64,000 nt of DNA, from positions 372,001-436,000 of the forward strand of contig NZ_CP107958.1 of assembly GCF_036075115.1 (NCBI RefSeq), in the 5' to 3' direction. The notes beneath the pieces are model-generated. The model worked only from the letters and a program-made list of their open reading frames with translations. It was not told where the DNA came from and did no database searches. How positions within the stretch are numbered: position 1 is the first letter of the stretch; the number at the start of each line of letters is the position of its first letter. The stretch comes from Streptomyces sp. NBC_00377. GTDB taxonomy: Bacteria; Actinomycetota; Actinomycetes; Streptomycetales; Streptomycetaceae. The position numbers and the translations under genes were made by a program. Below are positions 8,059 to 16,887 of the stretch, piece by piece.

Positions 8059-8826
8059 ATGCACGGCACACCGCACATCGTGAGCGACGTCATGACCCAG
8101 ACGGTCGCCGCCGTCGGTCGCGGAGCGGCCTTCAAGGAGATGGTGCAGCTGATGCAGGACTGGAAGATCAGCGCCCTGCCCGTCGTCGAGGGCGAAGGCC
8201 GCGTCGTCGGCGTCGTCTCCGAAGCGGACCTGCTGCCCAAGGAGGAGTTCCGCGACAGTGATCCCGACAGGACCACACAGCTGCGCCGCCTCCCCGACCT
8301 GGCGAAGGCCGGCGCGGTGACGGCGGAGGAACTCATGACCTCCCCGGCCTTCACCGTCCGTCCGGACACCACGCTCGCCCAGGCCGCGCGGACCATGGCC
8401 CGCGCGAAGGTCAAGCGGCTCCCCGTGGTCGACGCCCTGGGCCTGCTGCAAGGCGTCGTCAGCCGGGCCGACCTGCTCAAGGTCTTCCTCCGCACCGACG
8501 AGGAGATCGCCGAGGAGGTACGGCGCGAGGTCGTCTCCTACCTGTTCCCGGCTCCGGGCTCGCGCGTGCGCGTGGAGGTGGCGGACGGCGTCGTGAAACT
8601 CGCCGGCCAGGTCCGGGACACCTCCCTGGTACCGGTGGCGGCGCGGTTGATCCGCGCCGTCGAAGGCGTCGTGGACGTGGACTTCGACCTCACTCGCCAC
8701 ACGGACCCGACCGGGCCGGGGGACGCGCTCGGGGACGACCGCCCACGCGCGCACGGCGGCCTGCTGCCGGACGGCGCCCCCCTCACGGACGACGCCGAGA
8801 CAGCCGAGACGACCGGCCCGGAGTGA
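8059..8826 (+). CDS. CBS-domain pair protein with C-terminal BON domain
   Basis: This 255-residue protein carries two CBS motifs: residues ~8-65 (VSDVMTQTVAAVGRGAAFKE, SALPVVEGEGRVVGVVSEADLL) and ~93-150 (EELMTSPAFTVRPDTTLAQA, RLPVVDALGLLQGVVSRADL). A BON domain follows (RVRVEVADGVVKLAGQVRDT..IRAVEGVVDVDFDL). CBS pairs bind adenine nucleotides and report energy charge; BON domains associate with membranes or surfaces. An acidic tail of ~45 residues is probably disordered. ATG at 8059 follows AAGGAG. CBS-BON proteins are recurrent companions of Usp genes in actinobacterial dormancy regulons, matching the neighbours here. Confidence 0.88.
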   Translation: MHGTPHIVSDVMTQTVAAVGRGAAFKEMVQLMQDWKISALPVVEGEGRVVGVVSEADLLPKEEFRDSDPDRTTQLRRLPDLAKAGAVTAEELMTSPAFTVRPDTTLAQAARTMARAKVKRLPVVDALGLLQGVVSRADLLKVFLRTDEEIAEEVRREVVSYLFPAPGSRVRVEVADGVVKLAGQVRDTSLVPVAARLIRAVEGVVDVDFDLTRHTDPTGPGDALGDDRPRAHGGLLPDGAPLTDDAETAETTGPE

Positions 8827-8910
8827 CCGTGTCGCGCGTCGGGTGGCGATGCGCGGCGCTCCGCCGGCTCATCATGGTGGGGCGCCCGGACGAGTCGTCC
8901 TTGCGGGGTA

Positions 8911-8924
8911 GGGCCGATCGGCCC
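8911..8924. promoter_or_regulatory. GGGCCGATCGGCCC palindrome upstream of the response-regulator gene
   Basis: This perfect 14-bp palindrome lies 85-98 bp upstream of the response-regulator ATG at 9009. It fits the GGGNC-N4-GNCCC pattern seen before the Usp operon and the second alcohol dehydrogenase. A site before the regulator's own gene would suit autoregulation. In so GC-rich a genome chance occurrence is possible, so the recurrence at cluster promoters is the main argument. Confidence 0.5.
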
Positions 8925-9008
8925 CTGGTGCCGGTGGCCCGGGCGAGTGATGATCGACATCAAGGAAGCCCGCAACCTGTCCGCCACAGGGGAAGCCAAG
9001 GGGACGCG

Positions 9009-9710
9009 ATGCCGGAGCCACGCACTTTCACCGAGCAGAACCCGATCCGGGTGTTCCTGCTGGACGACCACGAGGTCGTCCGCCGCGGCCTGGCCGACCT
9101 CTTGGACGCCGAGCCGGACATCTCGGTGATCGGCGACGCGGGCACCGTCGACCATGCGCTGGTCCGGGGCCCCGCCCTCCGCCCCGACGTCGCCGTCCTC
9201 GACGTCCGCCTGCCCGACGGCGACGGCATCTCGGTCTGCCGTGAACTGCGCAGCCAGATGCCGGAGCTCGCCTGCCTGATGCTGACCTCGTTCGACGACG
9301 AGGAGGCCCTGCTCGACGCGATCATGGCCGGCGCCTCGGGTTACGTCCTCAAGCAGATCAAGGGATCCGACCTCGTCTCCGCGGTCCGCACCGTCGCCGC
9401 CGGCCAGTCGATGCTGGATCCCTCGACCACGGCCCGCCTGATGCGCTCACTGCGGGCCGACCCCGCGGACAGCCCGGCCGTGCCGTCCGAGCTGGCGAGC
9501 CTGTCGCCCCGCGAGAGGGACATCCTGGCGTTGATCGGCGACGGCCTGACCAACCGCGAGATCGGCAAGAAGCTCTACCTGTCCGAGAAGACCGTCAAGA
9601 ACCACATTTCCCGCCTGCTGGCCAAACTGGGCGTGCAGCGCAGGGTCCAGGCCGCGGTCCTCGCCTCCCAGCTGGAGCGGCCGGAGGCGGGCGAACACCG
9701 GACCAGGTGA
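9009..9710 (+). CDS. NarL/DosR-family response regulator (OsdR/DevR-like)
   Basis: This 233-residue protein has a receiver domain (RVFLLDDHEVVRRGLADLLD, phosphoacceptor D65 in VAVLDVRLPDGDG, GYVLKQIKG with the conserved lysine) and a C-terminal LuxR-type helix-turn-helix (LSPRERDILALIGDGLTNRE, KTVKNHISRLLAKLG). The VLDVRLPDGDGI, MLTSFDDEEAL and GASGYVLKQIKG segments strongly resemble DevR/DosR of mycobacteria and OsdR of S. coelicolor, which govern the hypoxic/dormancy response. ATG at 9009 follows AAGGGGA. No histidine kinase lies next to it, although dosS/osdK-like kinases often do. The surrounding Usp, CBS, alcohol dehydrogenase and PPOx genes fit its known regulon types. Confidence 0.88.
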   Translation: MPEPRTFTEQNPIRVFLLDDHEVVRRGLADLLDAEPDISVIGDAGTVDHALVRGPALRPDVAVLDVRLPDGDGISVCRELRSQMPELACLMLTSFDDEEALLDAIMAGASGYVLKQIKGSDLVSAVRTVAAGQSMLDPSTTARLMRSLRADPADSPAVPSELASLSPRERDILALIGDGLTNREIGKKLYLSEKTVKNHISRLLAKLGVQRRVQAAVLASQLERPEAGEHRTR

Positions 9711-10054
9711 CGCGGACCGGCTCCGCCGGCCTTGCACGATGCGGTCACGCGGCGGTGAGCCGCTCCGGTGCCCCGCCGTCGGGAGGAGTCAGAACACGGC
9801 ACGGACTTCGCAGCCTCGCCCCGCCCCTCACACCCTCTCCTGCCCCTGCCCGTCAAGCGGCGCGCCCGGACGGTGATCAATGCTCGTCGCGTCGCCCGGT
9901 GCGAGAGCGTGCCAGTGAGGCCGTTGTTGCTGCTGGGGCGGTGTGCGGCTTCCGTGGCTGCTGTGACGGCGGAGGCGATCGATCGGCGTGCTGTGGGGAG
10001 GCTGCCCGGGCAGACCCCGTGACTAGAGGGGGCAGGCAATGCTAGAAAGGCCGG
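9711..10054. other. Intergenic stretch between response regulator and sensor phosphatase
   Basis: About 340 bases without a recognisable gene. No histidine-kinase remnant is visible in any frame, although a cognate kinase might be expected after the regulator. The right end carries GAAAGGCCGG immediately before the sensor-phosphatase ATG. Promoter elements could not be assigned with confidence. Confidence 0.4.
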
Positions 10055-12733
10055 ATGAGAGACCGTTTTGCCCGATTTCGGCACATACCGCGGAAGGCGT
10101 CGCTGGTGCGCAACAGCACGCGAACCGTCGCGGGCCAGATGTTTCTCATGCAGGTGACGCTGGTGGTGCTTCTCGTGGCATTCGCCGTGTTCGCCCTTGT
10201 CGTGCAGTCGGAACGGCACACCGACGCCGAAGCCAAACGGAGATCCATAGCCGTCGCCCAGACGTTCGCGCATTCCCCCGGCGTGCTGTCCGCACTGCAA
10301 GCACGCGATCCCTCGAGAGTTCTGCAACCGCAGACCGAGGCCGGACGCAAGTCCGCGGGCGTCGACTTCGTCGTCGTCATGGACACGAAAGGGATCCGCT
10401 ACACCCATCCCCTGCCGGACCGGATCGGAAAGCGGTTCGTGGGAAAGATCGAGCCGGCGCTGAAGGGAAGGGTCTACACCGAAAGCGTGCACGGTCCCCT
10501 CGGCCAGGAAGTCCAGGCCACCGTGCCCATCCGGAACAACCGAGGCACAGTGGTGGCCCTCGTCTCCGCCGGGCTGAAGGTGAAGAACGTGACAGGCCTC
10601 GTGGAGCGGCAGATACCGTTCATCCTGACGGCCGGGGCATGCGCACTCGGGGCCGCTACCGCCGCCACGGTGCTGGTGAGCCGGCGGCTACGACGACAGA
10701 CGCACAGCCTGGCCCCGAACGAGATGACCCGCATGTACGAGCACCACGACGCGGTGCTGCACTCCGTGCGGGAAGGGGTGCTCATCGTCAGCGGAGAAGG
10801 GCGGCTGCTCCTGGCGAACGACGAGGCCAAGCGGCTTCTGGAGCTGTCCCCGGAAGCGGAAGGGCAGCTCGTGTCGCAGGTCTCGCACCTCGAACCGGAG
10901 ATCATGTCGCTGCTCAGCTCCGGCCGCGAGGCCAATGACGAGGTGCATCTGGCCGGACCGCGGCTGCTGGTGGTCAACCAGAGGTCCACGGGTGGCGCGG
11001 GCCCCCGGGGCACCGTGGTGACGCTGCGCGACTCCACGGAACTCCAGGCCGTGTCAGGCAGGGCCGAAATCACCGGTGAGCGGCTGAAGCTGCTCTACGA
11101 CGCCGGACTGAACATCGGCACCACCCTCGACGTCGTCCAGACGGCCGACGAACTCGCCCGGATCGCCGTCCCCCGCTTCGCCGACTTCGTCACCGTGGAT
11201 CTGGCCGACGCCGTGCTGCACGGCGAGGAGCCAGCTACCACCGCGAAGGGAATGAGACGTGTCGCCGTATGCGGCATCCGCGACGATCAACCGCTCTACG
11301 AGAAGGACCGGCTGATCGACTTTCTTCCCTCCACACCCCAGGCACGCGGCTACGACACCGGCCGCTCCGAACTGGTCGCCGACCTGTCCACCGCGACGGG
11401 CTGGCATCTACAGGACCCGGAACGCACCGAACAGATAGTGGACTACGGCATCCATTCGCTCATAGCGGCTCCGATCCAGGCCCGCGGGGTCGTGCTGGGC
11501 ATGGTCAACTTCTGGCGCTCCACCGAGCACAAGCCCTTCGACCAGGAGGAGCTCTCCCTGGCGGAGGAACTGGTGGCTCGTGCCGCGGTCAGCATCGACA
11601 ACGCACGTCGATACACGCGCGAGCACGCCCTGGCGGTCACCCTCCAGCGCAGCCTGCTGCCGCAGGGCCTCCCTGAGCACAGCGCCCTCGATGTCGGCTA
11701 CCGGTACCTCCCGGCCCAGTCGGGTGTGAGCGGGGATTGGTTCGACGTGATTCCCCTGCCGGGCAGCCGTGTGGCGCTGGTCGTCGGCGACGTCGTCGGC
11801 CACGGCCTGCACGCCGCAGCGACCATGGGGCGGCTGCGGACCGCGGTGCACAACTTCTCCACGCTCGATCTGCCGCCCGACGAACTGCTGAGTCACCTGG
11901 ACGACCTGGTCGGGCGCATCGACCAGGACGAGGCGTCCACGGGCGACCCCGCGGCCGTCGTGGGCGCCACCTGCCTGTACGCGATCTACGACCCGACGAC
12001 GCTCCGCTGCACCATGGCCCGGGCGGGGCACCTGGCTCCGGCGGTGGCCGACCCCGACGGAAACGTCACCTTTCCCGACCTGCCACCGGGTCCGCCACTG
12101 GGGCTCGGCGGTATGCCCTTCCAGACCGCTGAGCTGGACATCGCCGAGGGTTCCCAGCTCGCCCTGTACACCGACGGTCTCATCGAGGACCGGACCCGCG
12201 ACCTCGACGAAGGGATGGAACTGCTGCGCAAAGCCCTGGCGGGCCACCCTCGACGCGCCCCGGAGGAGAGCTGCCGCGCCGTACTGGGATCACTGCTGCC
12301 CGACCACCCCACGGATGACGTGGCTCTGCTCATCGCCCGGACCAATGCGCTGCCCGCGGATCGGATCGCCGAGTGGGATGTGCCCCCCGACCCGGCCGCC
12401 GTCGCCTCGGTACGCGCCACAGCGACCGGCAAGCTCGACGAGTGGGGCCTGTCCGAACTGGCCTTCAGCACGGAACTGGTGCTGAGCGAGCTCGTCACCA
12501 ACGCCGTCCGCTACGGCTGCGGGCCGATACACCTGCGGCTGATCCACGACCGCACGCTCACGTGCGAGGTGACTGACGGCAGCAGCACCTCGCCCCACCT
12601 CCGCTACGCCGCGACGACCGACGAAGGCGGCCGGGGCCTCTTCCTGGTGTCGCAGCTGACCGAGCGCTGGGGAACCCGCTACACGCCCCAGGGCAAGGTG
12701 ATCTGGGCTGAGCAGGCACTGCCTGAACACTGA
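10055..12733 (+). CDS. Transmembrane sensor with PAS, GAF, SpoIIE-type PP2C phosphatase and HATPase domains
   Basis: In this 892-residue protein TM1 (~29-50) and TM2 (~188-208) enclose a periplasmic CitA/DcuS-like sensor domain (FVVVMDTKGIRYTHPLPDRI). A PAS region (~230-335, VREGVLIVSGEGRLLLANDE), a GAF domain (~345-515) and a PP2C/SpoIIE phosphatase (~530-745: SGVSGDWFDVIPLPG, VVGDVVGHGLHAA, LYTDGLIEDR) follow. An RsbW-like HATPase_c domain lies at the C-terminus (STELVLSELVTNAVRYG, DEGGRGLFLVSQL). It probably controls an anti-sigma-factor antagonist by dephosphorylation, with its own kinase-like module attached. No sigma factor or antagonist gene is adjacent. ATG follows GAAAGG. It converges on the transketolase gene. 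Confidence 0.9.
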   Translation: MRDRFARFRHIPRKASLVRNSTRTVAGQMFLMQVTLVVLLVAFAVFALVVQSERHTDAEAKRRSIAVAQTFAHSPGVLSALQARDPSRVLQPQTEAGRKSAGVDFVVVMDTKGIRYTHPLPDRIGKRFVGKIEPALKGRVYTESVHGPLGQEVQATVPIRNNRGTVVALVSAGLKVKNVTGLVERQIPFILTAGACALGAATAATVLVSRRLRRQTHSLAPNEMTRMYEHHDAVLHSVREGVLIVSGEGRLLLANDEAKRLLELSPEAEGQLVSQVSHLEPEIMSLLSSGREANDEVHLAGPRLLVVNQRSTGGAGPRGTVVTLRDSTELQAVSGRAEITGERLKLLYDAGLNIGTTLDVVQTADELARIAVPRFADFVTVDLADAVLHGEEPATTAKGMRRVAVCGIRDDQPLYEKDRLIDFLPSTPQARGYDTGRSELVADLSTATGWHLQDPERTEQIVDYGIHSLIAAPIQARGVVLGMVNFWRSTEHKPFDQEELSLAEELVARAAVSIDNARRYTREHALAVTLQRSLLPQGLPEHSALDVGYRYLPAQSGVSGDWFDVIPLPGSRVALVVGDVVGHGLHAAATMGRLRTAVHNFSTLDLPPDELLSHLDDLVGRIDQDEASTGDPAAVVGATCLYAIYDPTTLRCTMARAGHLAPAVADPDGNVTFPDLPPGPPLGLGGMPFQTAELDIAEGSQLALYTDGLIEDRTRDLDEGMELLRKALAGHPRRAPEESCRAVLGSLLPDHPTDDVALLIARTNALPADRIAEWDVPPDPAAVASVRATATGKLDEWGLSELAFSTELVLSELVTNAVRYGCGPIHLRLIHDRTLTCEVTDGSSTSPHLRYAATTDEGGRGLFLVSQLTERWGTRYTPQGKVIWAEQALPEH

Positions 12734-12821
12734 GCGCCATGCGCTTGCGCGCACACCCGCTCCACCGGTGCGGCAGCTGCGACCACGCCCACCAGGGTGA
12801 TGGGAGACAGAGGGCGTCGGG

Positions 12822-15059
12822 TCAGCGATCGCCGGTGGGGGTGTGCAGGACGCCGGCGCTGTCCGGGCCGGTGGGGGCGACCGGCGGCGCCTCCGCCGCG
12901 GCGAGGCTCTCGCGAGCCGCGGCGACGACCGCGTCGGCGGTGAGCCCGAACTGCTCGTACAGCACGGTGTAGGCCGCGCTGGCTCCGTAGTGGTTCAACC
13001 CGACGATCCGGCCGGCGTCGCCGACGAACTCGCGCCAGCCCATGGGCACGCCGGCCTCGACGCTCACGCGGGCGCGCACCGTGGGCGGCAGCACGTGCTC
13101 GCGGTAGGTCCGGTCCTGGGCCGCGAACCACTCCCAGCACGGCAGGGACACGACCCTCGTCGGGATGCCGTCGGCCTCCAGCGCCTCTCGGGCGGCGACG
13201 GCGATCTGCACCTCGGAGCCGGTGGCCATGAGGATGACCTCGGGGGTGCCGCCGGAGGCCTCGGCCAGCGTGTAGCCGCCCCTGGCGACTCCCTCGGCGG
13301 ACGCGAACTGTGTGCGGTCGAAGACGGGCAGGTTCTGCCGGGACAGCGAGAGTCCGGCCGGGCGGTCGTTGTGCTCGAGGATGGTGCGCCATGCGACCAC
13401 CGTCTCGTTGGCGTCGGCCGGGCGGACGAAGTCCAGGCCCGGGATGGCCCTGAGCGCCGCGTAGTGCTCGACCGGCTGGTGGGTGGGGCCGTCCTCGCCC
13501 AGCCCGATGGAGTCGTGCGTCCAGACGTACGTGACCGGAAGCTGCATGAGCGCGGCCAGCCGCACCGCGCCGCGCATGTAGTCGGAGAAGGTGAGGAACG
13601 TGCCGCCGTACACACGGGTCCCGCCGTGCAGCGCGATGCCGTTCATGATCGCGCCCATGGCGTGCTCGCGGACCCCGAAGTGCAGCGTGCGCCCGTACGG
13701 GCCGCCCGACCACATCTTGGTCTGCCGGTCCGCGGGCAGGAACGAAGCCTCCCCCTTGACGGCGGTGTTGTTGCTCTCCGCCAGGTCGGCCGATCCGCCC
13801 CACAGCTCCGGCAGGGCCGGGTACAGGGCGGCCAGGACCTCTCCGGATGCCTTCCGGGTGGCCACGCCCTTCGGGTCGGCCTCGAAGGCCGGCAGGTTGT
13901 CCGCCCAGCCCTCAGGCAGCGTGCGGGTGGTCAGCCGCTCCAGCAGCGCGGCACCCTCGGGGTGGTGGTCGCGCCACGCGTCGAAGGCCTGCTGCCACTT
14001 CGCGTGCTCCTCCTGGCCCCGCTCCGCGACCCGGCGGGCGTGCTCGAGGACCTCCGGGGCGACCTCGAAGGTCGTGTCGGGGTCGAAGCCGAGGATCTCC
14101 TTGGTCGCCCGGACCTCGTCCTCGCCCAGCGCCGACCCGTGGGCCGCGCCGGTGTTCTGCTTGTTCGGCGAGGGCCAGCCGATGATCGTCCGCAGCACGA
14201 TCATCGACGGCCGCCCGGTCTCGGCCCGGGCGGCGGCCAGTGCGCGGTCGACCGCGGCCAGGTCCTCGCCGTCGTCGACGTGCTGCACGTGCCAGCCGTA
14301 TGCCTCGTACCGCTTGCCGACGTCCTCGGTGAACGCGATGTCGGTGTTGTCCTCGATCGAGATCCGGTTGGCGTCGTAGACCAGGACGAGGTTTCCCAGT
14401 TCCTGGGTGCCGGCCAGCGACGACGCCTCGCCGCTGACGCCCTCCTCCAGGTCGCCGTCGGAGGCGAACGCCCAGATCATGTGATCGAACACGCTCTCGC
14501 CCCGGGGAGCGTGTGGGTCCAGCAGGCCGCGCTCCCGGCGGGCGGCCATCGCCATACCGACGGCGTTGGCGACGCCCTGGCCCAGCGGCCCGGTCGTCGT
14601 CTCCACACCCGGTGTGTGGTTGACCTCGGGGTGGCCCGGGGTCAGGGACCCCCAGGTGCGCAGGGCCTGAAGATCGGAGAGTTCCAGGCCGTAGCCCGAG
14701 AGGAAGAGCTGGATGTACAAGGTGAGGCTGGAGTGCCCCATCGACAGGACGAAGCGGTCGCGCCCGACCCAGTTGGGATCACTCGGGTCGTGGCGCAGCC
14801 ACTTCTGAAACAGCAGGTAAGCCGTGGGAGCCATACTCATCGCGGTGCCGGGGTGGCCGTTGCCCGCCTTCTGTACGGCGTCCATCGCCAGCACGCGCGC
14901 GGTGTCGATCGCGCGCCGGTCGAGATCACCCATCCCCTCCGGCAGGGTGGGGTGCGGCGAGGAAGGGCTGCCGGTGGGCGTGTCGCTCGCGGCTTCGGCG
15001 GGCGCCTCGGGGCGGGTGCTCTGCGTCCCCGTGGCGAGGTCTGTCTCGTGGGTGGTCAT
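12822..15059 (-). CDS. tkt: Transketolase
   Basis: This 745-residue protein has full-length transketolase architecture: [20 protein letters not shown], the thiamine-diphosphate motif [20 protein letters not shown], the pyrimidine domain with [39 protein letters not shown] and [15 protein letters not shown]. It moves two-carbon units in the non-oxidative pentose phosphate pathway. The start chosen, ATG at 15059, follows GAGGGAGC; a short Ala/Thr/Pro-rich N-terminal extension precedes the conserved region. Its position beside a remnant HAD gene and near a broken phosphoketolase suggests a second copy tied to the stress cluster rather than the housekeeping enzyme; that is inference. Confidence 0.93.
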   Translation of the reverse strand: MTTHETDLATGTQSTRPEAPAEAASDTPTGSPSSPHPTLPEGMGDLDRRAIDTARVLAMDAVQKAGNGHPGTAMSMAPTAYLLFQKWLRHDPSDPNWVGRDRFVLSMGHSSLTLYIQLFLSGYGLELSDLQALRTWGSLTPGHPEVNHTPGVETTTGPLGQGVANAVGMAMAARRERGLLDPHAPRGESVFDHMIWAFASDGDLEEGVSGEASSLAGTQELGNLVLVYDANRISIEDNTDIAFTEDVGKRYEAYGWHVQHVDDGEDLAAVDRALAAARAETGRPSMIVLRTIIGWPSPNKQNTGAAHGSALGEDEVRATKEILGFDPDTTFEVAPEVLEHARRVAERGQEEHAKWQQAFDAWRDHHPEGAALLERLTTRTLPEGWADNLPAFEADPKGVATRKASGEVLAALYPALPELWGGSADLAESNNTAVKGEASFLPADRQTKMWSGGPYGRTLHFGVREHAMGAIMNGIALHGGTRVYGGTFLTFSDYMRGAVRLAALMQLPVTYVWTHDSIGLGEDGPTHQPVEHYAALRAIPGLDFVRPADANETVVAWRTILEHNDRPAGLSLSRQNLPVFDRTQFASAEGVARGGYTLAEASGGTPEVILMATGSEVQIAVAAREALEADGIPTRVVSLPCWEWFAAQDRTYREHVLPPTVRARVSVEAGVPMGWREFVGDAGRIVGLNHYGASAAYTVLYEQFGLTADAVVAAARESLAAAEAPPVAPTGPDSAGVLHTPTGDR

Positions 15060-15152
15060 AGGTTTTGGTGCTCCCTCGGTTTGGGGGGGTGGGTGCGCCG
15101 GCCGCACGACGGGCTGGGCGTCGATTCGGCCGCGCCCGGCGGCGCTGGTGCG

Positions 15153-15824
15153 TCAGGCGAGTGGGGTGTCCTGCGGGGCCGCGGCGAGGCCGCCAGGGGT
15201 GTCGCGGGTGGCGACGGCGCCGGCCTTACGCTGCTCGTCCTCCCCGGGACCAGCGGACGGGACGACGATCGCGGGCATCCCGGCTCTTTTCGCCGCCTCG
15301 ACGTCCCCAAGCGAGGCGACGACCATCACCCTCGGCACCTCGGACGGCGCGCCCAGCGTCCTGGCTGTCCGCGGCAGGTCACGTGCCGGTTTGGATGCCT
15401 CGGCGCCGGCGCCGGCGCTGGTGGTCCGGCAGCCGGCTATGCAAGGGGGGTCAGGTCGGTCCAGGAAGACGTCCATGGGGCGCTGCCGTCCAGAGCCGGC
15501 CGGCGCCGGGCGGTGGCCGCGGTCCTCGGCGGTCACCAGCGGATGACGAGCCCCGGGCACCGACGTCCCCTCCCCCAGCGGCGCGCCGGTCCCCCGGCTC
15601 GGCTGCTCCCGGGTCTGCCCGCCCACCCGGCAGTCCAGGTCCTCGCCTTCGATGGCGGTGGGCACCTGGTCCCGGCCCGTACCGGTCGGCCGGTACGGCT
15701 GCCACAGCCAGTGGGCCCCACCCACCGACAGGGCCCGGTACCTGGCGAGTGCGTGCTGATGGCTGGAGTCGCTGGGCGTCCCATGGATGTCAAGGACGGC
15801 GATGACGGAGTCGGTCACGCTCAC
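15153..15824 (-). pseudogene. Degenerate HAD-superfamily hydrolase
   Basis: An uninterrupted 223-codon frame from GTG at 15824 follows the layout of phosphoglycolate-phosphatase-like HAD enzymes but has lost catalytic signatures. Motif I reads VLDIHGT instead of DxDGT, so the acid/base aspartate is histidine. The motif IV region reads VMVVASLGDVEAAKRAG where the family has VMVGDSxxD. The motif III lysine segment (EASKPARDLPRTA) remains, and the middle is arginine/proline-rich with little similarity. The frame is open but the protein is probably inactive, or the sequence is drifting. It runs in the same direction as, and downstream to, no clear operon partner; transketolase starts 93 bp further on. 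Confidence 0.55.
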
Positions 15825-15857
15825 CGGGTGCCCTGCCGCCCAGCGCCCAACCGAAAT

Positions 15858-15874
15858 ACGACCCCCGGGGTCGT
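15858..15874. promoter_or_regulatory. 17-bp perfect palindrome upstream of the HAD remnant
   Basis: ACGACCCC-C-GGGGTCGT is a perfect 8+1+8 palindrome 34-50 bp upstream of the HAD frame's GTG. It is distinct from the GGGNC-N4-GNCCC boxes and could be an operator. The binding factor is unknown. The rest of 15875-16319 contains no supported gene, only the tandem repeat listed next. Confidence 0.35.
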
Positions 15875-16136
15875 CGCGTTCGCGCACACCGCACGCCGGA
15901 CTCGCGCCGGACCCGGGGGCGGTGTCGGCGACGTCGGACGTGCCGCTCCGTCCTGCGGGCGGCACCTCACACGCTCACACCACGCCCGCGCTGTCCCGAT
16001 GACGGTGCTCAGCCGCAGACCGTGGCGGCCGGACCGCGGACGTCGGCGCCCCGCGACCATCCGCCGCAGGCCCTCCATCGGTTGCGCTGCCTCCAGCACC
16101 TCCTGCGACCGAAGACCCGGCGCCCGCCCGCCGCCC

Positions 16137-16186
16137 GGGCCACGAACAGCTGAGCGCTGCCGGGCCACGAACAGCTGAGCGCTGCC
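16137..16186. repeat. Tandem duplication of a 25-bp unit (two copies)
   Basis: Two perfect copies of a 25-bp unit beginning GGGCCACGAACAGC and ending GCGCTGCC lie head to tail at 16137-16161 and 16162-16186. They lie in non-coding sequence upstream of the secreted-protein gene at 16320. Too few copies to resemble a CRISPR; replication slippage is the simplest origin. Confidence 0.8.
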
Positions 16187-16319
16187 GCGCGCGCTGTCAT
16201 CCCCCAATTTCTGGGGATTCACGCACCGTCCTCAGCCAGGCCATCGTCCAGGGTGTGCTCCGGACTTCGGTGCGTACTCCGCTCGGCTGCCCACGGCCGA
16301 CAATGAACTGGGGGAAACG

Positions 16320-16697
16320 ATGAGAAGAAGCATTCTGCGGCGTCGTGGTGCCATCGTCGCCGTGCTGAGCGCCGGCACGCTGGCACTTGCGACCGGCGCT
16401 GCCTCCGCGGCGGACGCCGTGATCCCCATCACCGAGAACTCCGTAGTGGGCGTCTACACCACGACGCACACGCGGCACGGCAAGGTGGGAGTCCCGGACC
16501 TGGGTTTCCGGGATGCGATCGTGGCGGACTGCTGGGGCCGAGGAGACAACATCGACAACCTCGGGAACGTCTGGTATCACACGCGGTCGGAGCGCTACAC
16601 CGCCCGCGGCCTGGAACTGTTCATCACGGGGTGGACGTACGGGGCGTACGTGGACAGCAACGAGGCCTTCCACAGCGGACTCATTCCGGAGTGCTGA
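16320..16697 (+). CDS. Small secreted protein, SH3-like
   Basis: This 125-residue protein has a Sec signal peptide (basic MRRSILRRRG, hydrophobic AIVAVLSAGTLALA, AASA-A cleavage near residue 31). The mature part contains NSVVGVYTTTHTR, DAIVADCWGRGDNIDNLGNV and a C-terminal GLIPEC. Two cysteines, one central and one at the end, and the beta-rich pattern match the small SH3-like secreted proteins at 29.5-32.5 kb, which also end in a P/D-x-C motif. No enzymatic residues are recognisable; a cell-wall or ligand-binding role is inferred. ATG at 16320 follows GGGGGAAACG. A hairpin terminator follows the stop. Confidence 0.75.
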   Translation: MRRSILRRRGAIVAVLSAGTLALATGAASAADAVIPITENSVVGVYTTTHTRHGKVGVPDLGFRDAIVADCWGRGDNIDNLGNVWYHTRSERYTARGLELFITGWTYGAYVDSNEAFHSGLIPEC

Positions 16698-16711
16698 CCG
16701 GGTGAACGGGC

Positions 16712-16745
16712 CCGTCCGGTGCTGAGCTGTTTCAGCGCCGGACGG
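16712..16745 (+). terminator. Hairpin terminator after the secreted-protein gene
   Basis: CCGTCCGG..GCTGA and TCAGC..CCGGACGG form an almost perfect stem with a 6-nt loop, 15 bp after the stop codon at 16697. There is no T-run. Confidence 0.65.
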
Positions 16746-16875
16746 TCCGCCCCGGAGAAGGCTGGGAATTGAAGCATCCAATTCCGATTTCCGTGACGGA
16801 GGCTGCATATACGCCAAGGATCGCCCTGTGTCGGCCAACGTGTCACGGTTGTGGGTGCTTGCGTGTGCACCCACC

Positions 16876-16881
16876 CATAAT
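16876..16881 (+). promoter_or_regulatory. Candidate -10 element giving a leaderless transcript
   Basis: CATAAT ends 6 nt before the ATG at 16888. A transcript started at the usual distance would begin at the A of that ATG. No clear -35 at standard spacing was found, so this is a weak call. Confidence 0.3.
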
Positions 16882-16887
16882 CCTTGC

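Noticed and set aside
12843..16178. Open frame of over 1100 codons on the plus strand
   Set aside because: It is antisense to transketolase and the HAD frame; its translation is arginine/glycine/valine-rich with no domain. Shadow of high-GC codon bias.
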